A stretch of 64,000 nt of DNA from Rhabditoides inermis. Lineage: Eukaryota; Nematoda; Chromadorea; Rhabditida; Rhabditidae. Under the pieces are notes generated by a model. The model did not search any database, was not told the DNA's origin, and saw only the letters and a program-made list of their open reading frames with translations. Each line of letters starts with the position of its first letter. Position 1 is the stretch's first letter. Shown here piece after piece: positions 55,529 to 64,000 of the stretch. Where the stretch lies: NCBI GenBank assembly GCA_963966185.1, contig CAWZYM010000204.1:62001-126000 (forward strand), written 5' to 3'. The position numbers and the translations under genes are program-made.

Positions 55529-56945
55529 AAAATTCAAGATCTCAGATTTCTCTAAAAATTGAACAGAAGAAAGATTACGTATAATAGATTATAGAAACTG
55601 GTTTCCTTTTTTGAAAAGTCACCAAATATGGCGAATATGATCGACTTTTCGTACAGACGAGATAGAGGGTCCAATTTGTAAACTTAAGCTTTTATGGGCA
55701 AAAAAGCCCTTCTGTCAAAGTTTCAGATCGATCGGACTTTGTCTTCATACAGTATTAGACATTTTCTGAGCGCGCGTTACTTGCTGAGTCGCGCCCACCG
55801 GATTGCTCGCTACCAGCCGCCAGGTCAACGGATCGATAACGAATAGTTGGCATTCGCAATCACTGACCCATATCCACTCAGTTGTGTCTTTTTTTGATAG
55901 GAATATGTCTAAATATAACAAGAATGAATTGAGTCAGTGGAAAAAGACAAAATTTCTATCTTCAACGAATAACTTTGACAAAACGAAACGTTGAAGGTTG
56001 AAAGTTAAGTAAAATGTTTGTAGACGTCAATAGATAGTACTTTCTAACGATCAAATCAACCTCAAACTGTTTCAAACTCCTTCACACGTGCGCACAACGT
56101 GTTAGGGCGCGCCAGCCGGCTTCTTTTCTCGAAGTCATTGTAGACGTAATATAGAACTATGTACTGCTTTTTTCAGTTGAAACTGAGTTTTGAATTTACT
56201 ACTTGTACTCTTGTACATACTCAGCCTGAAATTCCGCTTTTCGATGCAGTACAGTGTCGAGTGGAAGTGAGGTGAGGTGAGAATCGAGTTCACCTTACAA
56301 GTCATTTGGCAAGCACAGGCGGTCAAATTATATTTTTAGAACGTGAGAGAGTAGACAGTAGGGAGAGAAGACAGTAGAGAAGAGAGTAGTACTTTCTGTT
56401 TAAAAAGTTTTTACATGTCTCTCGAAAGTCGCAGTGACTACTGCAGCTGTGAGAATAGAACAGTAGACAGAAGGTGCCATAGTACTGTCTCTAGAAAGTT
56501 GTTGTCACCGGAGCGGGGACGTGAAAGTATACAAGAGAGAGAATAGGAGAGAGAGAGAGAATAGGAGAGAGAAAAGAGGAGAGAGAAGGGAGAGTAGACA
56601 TAACTGTCTCTCGAAAGTCGCAGTGATAGTGATTACTGCAGATGTGGTGAGAGTGAGAGTGGAAGAGGGAGGTGAAGAGAGGTGAAAATAGACAGAAGAA
56701 AACATAGTCGTGTCTCTAGAAAGTTGTTGTCACAGTAGAAGAAAAAGATGCAGTAGACAAACAAGAGCATAGTATTAGTATTGTCTCTAGAAAGTTGAAA
56801 GTAGACAATAGAGAATATAATACTGTTTCTAGAGAATATAATATTTAGAGAGAAAGAGAAAGAGAGAAAGAGATAGCGAGACAGTGGGAGCGGGAGAAGA
56901 GAGAGAGAGAGAGAGGAGAGATAGGGGAGAGTAGAACTGTGTCGA

Positions 56946-56990
<45 letters not shown>

Positions 56991-57309
56991 GGGGGAGGAG
57001 GAGGGAGATAGGATGGAAAGTAGACAGAACAGTGTAGAGGAGAAAGAGATGGGGCGGTGTACATTTGTGAAACATAAAATAAGTGAAAAAGAAGTAGGAG
57101 AGATAGTTAGAAAAGACAAAAATTAAAAGAGCTACATATACAAAATACATAGAACTTGAACACTTCAACTACAATCCTTGCGTGTATGAATCTTCGCAAG
57201 GATCATTAGAGAGCAATCAACTATCAAACATGCCAGACGAACTATTCTTTTATTTTTCTATTTTTGTATACCTAGTGCGGAGGCGCGCGACAGCGCGCCG
57301 GAGCGCTAG
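55529..57309 (+). mobile_element. Helitron-like unit 4, 5' truncated
   Basis: Begins at the internal ATTCAAGATCTCAGATTTCT (compare about 49100) and ends with an intact hairpin and CTAG (57306-57309). Confidence 0.7.
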
Positions 57310-58670
57310 TCCCCCTTGCATACTAATATTTACTATGGTGTCTGTCTGTCCTTCTTTCCGGAAGGTTATCTTTCTTCAAAATCAGTATTATCACTTCACT
57401 TCTTCTAAAAAGTTTCTTCAAAACCCCAGTACGCAAAATTCCAAATATCTCGTCAATAGCGATCTCCTAATCATAGTTATCACCTAATCTCTTAACTATG
57501 GAGAAAAATTTCAAAATACTTCAATTAAAACCAAATTTGGAGAGTAGGTGAATCGACCTAGAAAAAGTCGATAGCCGCGATACCAGCTGCCTGTGACCTC
57601 ATCTTCATGCCCAAATAAGCGAATGTACCCAAAATGCACCCAAAATTCATGATCTTAGATTTCTCTAAAAATTGAACAGAAGAAAGATTACGTATAATAG
57701 ATTATAGAAACTGGTTTCCTTTTTTGAAAAGTCACCAAATACGGCGAATATGATCGACTTTTCGTACAGACGAGATAGAGGGTCCAATTTGTAAACTTAA
57801 GCTTTTATGGGCAAAAAAGCCCTTCTGTCAAAGTTTCAGATCGATCGGACTTTGTCTTCATACAGTATTAGACATTTTCTGCGCGCGCGTTACTTGCTGG
57901 GGTCGCGCCCACCGGATTGCTCGCTACCAGCCGCCAGGTCAACGGATCGATAACGAATAGTTGGCATTCGCAATCACTGACCCATATCCACTCAGTTGTG
58001 TCTTTTTTTGATAGGAATATGTCTAAATATAACAAGAATGAACTGAGTCAGTGGAAAAAGACAAAATTTCTATCTTCAACGAATAACTTTGACAAAACGA
58101 AACTTTGAAGGTTGAAAGTTAAGTAAAATGTTTCTAGACGTCAATAGATAGTGTTTTCTAACGATCAAATCAACCTCAAACTGTTTCAAACTCCTTCACA
58201 CGTGCGCACAACGTGTTAGGGCGCGCCAGCCGGCTTCTTTTCTCGAAGTCATTGTAGACGTAATATAGAACTGTGTATTGTATATTTTTTTCAGTTGAAA
58301 GTAAGTTTTGAGTTTATTACCTGTACTCTTGTACATATTCAGCCTGAAATTCCGCTTTTCGATGCAGTACAGTATCGAGTGGAAGTGAGGTGAGGTGAGA
58401 ATCGAGTTCACCTTACATGTCATTTGACAAGCACAGGCGGTCAAATTATATTTTTCGAACGTGAGAGAGTAGACAGTATGAAAAGAAGACAGTAGAGAAG
58501 AGAGTAGTACTTTCTGGTTAAAAAAAGTTTTTACATAACTGTCTCTCGAAAGTTGCAGTGACTACTGCAGATGTGAGAATAGAAGAGTAGACAGAAGGTA
58601 CCTTAGTACTGTCTCTAGAAAGTTGTTGTCACCGCAGCGGGGACGTGAAAGTATACAAGAAAGAGAATAG

Positions 58671-58705
<35 letters not shown>

Positions 58706-58859
58706 GAGGGAGGAGAAGGAGGGAAGAGAGAGAGTAGGCATAACTGTCTCTCGAAAGTCGCAGTGACTGCTGCAGACGTGAGAGTAGAAGAGTAGACAGA
58801 AGGTAACATAGTACTTTTTCTAGAATGTTGTTGTCACCGCTGCGAAGACGTGAGATTGG

Positions 58860-58901
<42 letters not shown>

Positions 58902-59457
58902 AGAAAGGAGGGAGAATAGGCATAACTGTCTCTCCATAGTCGCAATGACTGCTGTAGACGTGAGAGCATAAGAGTAGACAGAAGGTGCCATAGTACTGTC
59001 TCTAGAAAATTGTTGTCACCGATGCGGAGACGTGAGAATAGACAAGAGAGAGAAAGATGGGGAGAGAGAGAGAGAAGGTAGGAGAGAGAAAAGAGGAGAG
59101 AGAAGGGAGAGTAGACATAACTGTCTTTCGAAAGTCGCAGTGATAGTGATTACTGCAGATGTGAAAGTAAGAGTGGAAGAGGTGACGAAAGGTGGAAGTA
59201 GACAGAAGAAAACATAGTAATGTCTCTAGAAAGTTTTTGTCACATTGAAAGAAAAAGATGCAGTAGACAAACAAGAGCATATGTAGTATCAGTATTGTCT
59301 CTAGAAAGTTGACAGTAGAGTAGACAATAGAAAATATAATACTGTTTCTAGAGAACATTATACTGAGAGAGAAAGAGAAAGAGAGAAAGAGATAGGGAGA
59401 CAGTAGTAGAGGGAGAAGAGAGAGAGGAGAGATAGGGGAAAGTAGAACTGTGTCGAG

Positions 59458-59491
<34 letters not shown>

Positions 59492-59992
59492 GAGAGAGAG
59501 AGAGGGGCGGGGGGAAGAGGAGGAGGGAGATAGGATGGAAAGTAGACAGAACAGTGTAGAGGAGAAAAAGATGGGGCGGTGTACATCTGTGAAACATAAA
59601 ATAGGTGAAAAAGAAGTAGGAGAGATAGTTAGAAAAGACAAAAAATTAAGCTACATATACAAAATACGAAGAACTTTAACACTTCAACTACAACCCATGC
59701 GTGTATAGTTCTATGCTCGCAATAAGTTGCGCGCGGTGGGGTAGATCAGAGGAAGACGGAGAGTCAGCTCTTGGCAATAGCGCGCAAAACAAGAGAGACA
59801 GACGGTTATGGCACCGTATTTCGAACTGCAAGCGAGGTAGATCGAAAACTATCGCTCTGGCGCAGAGTATATGTTACTTCGCAAGAGTCATTGGAGAGCA
59901 ATCAACTATCAAACATGCAAGACGAACTATTCTTCTATTTTCTTTTTCGTATACCTAGTGCGTAGGCGCGCGACAGCGCGCCGGAGCGCTAG
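57310..59992 (+). mobile_element. Helitron-like unit 5
   Basis: 2683 bp, a near-copy of unit 1 including its private segment (59699-59870). Differences are mainly in GA tract lengths. CTAG at 59989-59992. Confidence 0.75.
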
Positions 59993-61972
59993 TCCCCCTT
60001 TCATACTAATATTTACTATGGTGTCTGTCTGTCTGTCTGTCTGTCTGTCCTTCCGGAGAGATATCTCTTTTCAAAGTCTACTCTAACTACTCATTCTTTC
60101 CAAAAAGTTTCTTCAATACCTGAGAACGCAAAATTCCAAATATCTCGTCAATAGCGATCTCCTAATCATAGTTATCTTATCACCTAATCTCTTAACTATG
60201 GAGAAAAATTTCAAAATACTTCAATTAGATCCAAATTTGGAGAGTAGGTGAATCGACCTAGAAAAAGTCGATAGCCGCGATACCAGCTGCCTGTGACCTC
60301 ATCTTCATGCCCAAATAGGCGAATGTACCCAAAATGCACCCAAAATTCATGATCTTCGATTTCTATAAAAATTGGATAGAAGAAAGATTAGGTATAATAG
60401 ATTATAGAAACTGGTTTCTTTTTTTGGAAAGTCAACAAATATGGCGAATATGATCGACTTTTCGTACAGACGAGATAGAGGGTCCAATTTGTAAACTTAA
60501 GCTTTTATGGGCAAAAAAGCCCTTCTGTCAAAGTTTCAGATCGATCGGACTTTGTCTTCATACAGTATTAGACATTTTCTGAGCGCGCGTTACTTGCTGG
60601 GGTCGCGCCCACCGGATTGCTCGCTACCAGCCGGCAGGTCAACCGATCGATATCGAATAGTTGGCATTCGCAATCACTGATCCATATTCACTCAGTTGTG
60701 TTTTTTTTGATAGGAATATGTGTAAATATAACAATAATGAATTGAGTCAATTGAAAAAGACAAAACTTCTATCTTCAACGAACAACTTTGACAAAACGAA
60801 AAGTTGAAGGTTGAAAGTTAAGTAAAATGTTTCGAGACGTCAATAGATAGTGATTTCTAACGATAAAATCATTCTCAAACTGTTTCAAACTTCTTCACAC
60901 GTGCGCACAACGTGTTAGGGCGCGCCAGCCGGCTTCTTTTCTCGAAGTAATTGTAGACGTAATATAGAACTATGTACTGCTTCTTTTTTTAGTTGAAACT
61001 AAGTTTTGAGTTTATTACTTGTACTCTGGTACATATTCAGCCAGAAATTCCGCTTTTTGATGCAGTACAGTGTCGAGTGGAAGTGAGGTGAGGTGAGAAT
61101 TGAGTTCACCTTACATGTCATTTGGCAAGCACAGGCGGTCAAATTATATTTTTGAACGTGAAAGAGTAGACAGTAGGGAGAGAAGACAGTATAGAAGAGA
61201 TTAGTATTTTTTGTTTAAAAAAGTTTTTACATAACTGTCTCTCGAATGTCGCAGTGACTACTTGTCACCGAAGAGGGGACATGAAAGTATACAAGATAGA
61301 GAATAGGAGAGAGAGGGGGGGGGAATAGGAGAGAGAAAAAAGGAGAGAGAAAAGAGGAGAGAGAAGGGAGAGTAGACTAATATTAACTGTCTCTCGAAAG
61401 TCGCATTGATAGTGATTACTGCAGATGTGAGAGTGAGAGTGGAAGAGGTGACGAGAGGTGAAAGTAGACAGAAAAAACATAATAATGCCTCTAGAAAGTT
61501 GTTATCACAGTAGAATAAAAAGATGCAGTAGACAAACAAGAGCATTGTACTAGTATTGTCTCTAAAAAGTTGACAGTAGACAATAGAGAATATAATACTG
61601 TTTCTAGAGAATATAATACTGAGAGAGAAAAAGAGAAAGAGATAGCGAGACAGTGGGAGAGGGAGAAGAGATAGAGGAGAGATAAGGAGAGTAGACAGAA
61701 CAGTGTAGAGGAGAAAGAGATGGGGCGGTGTACATTTGTGAAACATAAAATGAGTGAAAAAGAAGTAGGAGAGATAGTTAGAAAATACAAAAAAAATAAA
61801 AAGCTACATATACAAAATATGAACACTTCAACTACAACCTTTGCATGTATGTATCTTCGCAAGAGTCATTAGAGAGCAATCAACTATCAAACATGCAAGA
61901 CGAACTATTCTTCTATTTTTCTATTTTTGTATAACTAGTGCGGAGGCGCGCGACAGCGCGCCGGAGCGCTAG
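59993..61972 (+). mobile_element. Helitron-like unit 6
   Basis: 1980 bp; the most diverged unit, with a G8 run near 61315-61322 and shortened GA tracts. CTAG at 61969-61972. Confidence 0.72.
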
Positions 61973-63280
61973 TCCCCCTTTCATACTAATATTTACTATG
62001 GTGTCTGTCTGTCTGTCTGTCTGTCCTTCCGGAGAGATATCTCTTTTCAAAGTCTACTCTAACTACTCATTTTTTCTAGAAAGTTTCTTCAATACCTGAG
62101 AACGCAAAATTCCAAATATCTCGTCAATAGCGATCTCCTAATCCTAGTTATCACCTAATCTCTTAACTATGGAGAAAAATTTCAAAATACTTCAATGAGA
62201 ACCAAACTTGGAGAGTAGGTAAATCGACCTAGAAAAAGTCGATAGCCGCGATACCAGCCGACTGTGACCTCATCTTCATGCCCAAATAGGCGAATGTACC
62301 CAAAATGCACCCAAAATTCATGATCTTCGATTTCTATAAAAATTGAATAGAAGAAAGATTACGTATAATAGATTATAGAAACTTGTTTCCTTTTTTGAAA
62401 AGTCACCAAATATGGCGAATATGATCGACTTTTCGTACAGACGAGACAGAGGGTCCAATTTGTGAACTTAAGCTTTTATGGGCAAAAAAGCCCTTCTGTC
62501 AAAGTTTCAGATCGATCGGACTTTGTCTTCATACAGTATTAGACATTTTCTGAGCGCGCGTTACTTGCTGGGGTCGCGCCCACCGGATTGCTCGCTACCA
62601 GCTGCCAGGTCAACCGATCGATATCGAATAGTTGGCATTAGCAATCACTGACCCTTATCCACTCAGTTGTGTCTTTTTGATAGGAATATGTCTGAATATA
62701 ACAATAATGGATTGAGTCAGTGGAAAAAGACAAAATTTCTATCTTCAACGAATAACTTTGACAAAACGAAAAGTTGAAGGTTGAAAGTTAAGTAAAATGT
62801 TTTGAGACGTCAATAGATAGTGCTTTCTAACGATCAAATCAACCTCAAACTGTTTCAAGCTCCTTTTTTTCTCGAAGTCATTGTAGACGTAATATAGAAC
62901 TATGTACTGCTTCTTTTTTTAGTTGAAACTTAGTTTTGAGTTTATTACTAGTACTCTTGTACATATTCAGCCTGAATTTCCGTTTTTCGATGCAGTACAG
63001 TGTCGAGTGGAAGTGAGGTGAGGTGAGAACCGAGTTCACCTTACATGTCATTTGGCAAGCACAGGCGGTCAAATTATATTTTTAGAAAGTGAGAGAGTAG
63101 ACAGTAGGGAGAGAAGACAGTAGAGAAGAGAGTGGTACTTTCTGTTTGAAAATGTTTTCACATAACAAGTCGCAGGGAGTACTGCAGATGTGAGAATAGA
63201 AGAGTAGATAGAAGGTGCCATAGTACTGTCTCTAGAAAATTGTTGTTACCGATGCGGAGACGTGAGAATAGACAAGAGAA

Positions 63281-63371
<91 letters not shown>

Positions 63372-63539
63372 GAGGAGGAGGGAGGAGAGAGAGTAGGCAT
63401 AACTGTCTCTCGAAAGTCGCAGTGACTGCTGCAGACGTCAGAGTAGAAGAGTAGATAGAAGGTGCCATAGTACTGTCTCTAGAAAATTGTTGTCACCGAT
63501 GCGGAGACGTGAGAATAGACAAGAGAAAGACAGAGAGAC

Positions 63540-63592
<53 letters not shown>

Positions 63593-63922
63593 GGGGAGGA
63601 GGAGGGAGGAGAGAGAGAGTAGGCATAACTGTCTCTCGAAAGTCGCAGTGACTACTGCAGACAGAGTAGAAGAGTAGATAGAAAATACCATAGTAATTTC
63701 TCTAGAATGTTGTTGTCACCGCTGCGGAGACGTGAGAATAGACGAGAGAGAGAAAAGAAAGTGAGAAAGAGAGAGACGGAGAAGTGAGAGTAGAAGGGTA
63801 GACAGAAGGTACCATAGTAATTTCTCTAGAATGTTGTTGTCACCGCTGCGGAGACGTGAAAATAGACGAGAGAGAAATAAAAGAAAGTGAGAAAGAGAGA
63901 GACGGAGGTAGAGAGAGGAAGG

Positions 63923-63958
<36 letters not shown>

Positions 63959-64000
63959 AAAAGAAAGAAAGAAAGAGAGAGGAGAGAAAAGGTAGGGGAG
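61973..64000 (+). mobile_element. Helitron-like unit 7, runs off the window
   Basis: Starts TCCCCCTTTCATACTAATAT. A short deletion removes the CACACGTGCGCAC..GCCAGCC block found in others (at about 62866). At least four ~190-230-bp subrepeats with GA tracts follow (near 63168, 63404, 63629, 63780) up to the window end. Confidence 0.72.

Larger units (their letters stand above)
48766..64000 (+). mobile_element. Tandem array of non-autonomous Helitron-like elements
   Basis: Seven head-to-tail units: 48766-51471, 51472-53424, 53425-55528, 55529-57309, 57310-59992, 59993-61972, 61973 onward. Each intact unit begins TCCCCCTT.CATACTAATATT and ends with GGCGCGC-GACA-GCGCGCC, six bases, then CTAG. 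A TC start, a 3' hairpin and a CTRR end are the hallmarks of Helitrons, which move by rolling-circle replication. No Rep/helicase frame exists, so they would be non-autonomous. Each unit has an ordinary left half and a right half of ~190-bp subrepeats with GA tracts. The array end is outside the window. Confidence 0.75.

Noticed and set aside
49652..63700. Recurring minus-strand frames (about 64-82 codons, MTACACQMTCKVNS type, and 100-190-codon Ser/Phe-rich frames) in each Helitron unit
   Set aside because: They recur only because the unit repeats, indels between units break them, and the longer ones are GA-tract translations. No Rep or helicase motif is present.

Overview
This is eukaryotic, animal DNA. 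It has spliced genes with small introns (many of 42-60 nt), GT...AG boundaries, AATAAA signals, and very many transposon-derived repeats. I infer a nematode from three things: a serpentine chemoreceptor gene of the nematode SRV/SRG type with decayed relatives at 38-49 kb, an RTE-like endonuclease fragment, and very short introns. The species cannot be named from sequence alone.

Left part (1-32 kb). Its core is the 3' half of a Flamingo/CELSR-type adhesion GPCR on the + strand (about 10375-22776). In order it has laminin-G, EGF, laminin-EGF, hormone-receptor domain, GAIN/GPS, seven transmembrane helices and a cytoplasmic tail. The cadherin part is absent. A complete 17-exon BTB-Kelch gene (598 codons, - strand, 1761-5878) lies tail-to-tail with an extra, frameshifted copy of the Flamingo tail exons (421-1334). 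The whole block repeats about 21.3-22.1 kb downstream: Flamingo tail, BTB-Kelch (now a pseudogene, 23281-27990), intergenic mobile DNA, the last exons of an unknown - strand gene, and the start of the laminin-G exons. The second laminin-G copy is cut at about 31951. The unknown - strand gene (9582-16239) is interleaved with Flamingo exons. A nearly full CR1/Jockey-type LINE (12804-15501) sits in a Flamingo intron.

Middle part (32-48.8 kb). This is a patchwork of LINE pieces, tRNA-derived repeats, TTAA- and TA-flanked foldback elements, a 42-bp minisatellite, and a second duplication (about 36.49-41.4 kb against 44.98-48.77 kb) that carries chemoreceptor copies in different states of decay.

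Right part (48766-64000). This is a head-to-tail array of seven 1.8-2.7 kb units. Each intact boundary has 5' TC, and a 7-bp GC hairpin 6 nt before a 3' CTAG. These are Helitron-type ends, so I read the region as a tandem array of non-autonomous Helitrons. It begins inside a decayed chemoreceptor exon and runs off the window.
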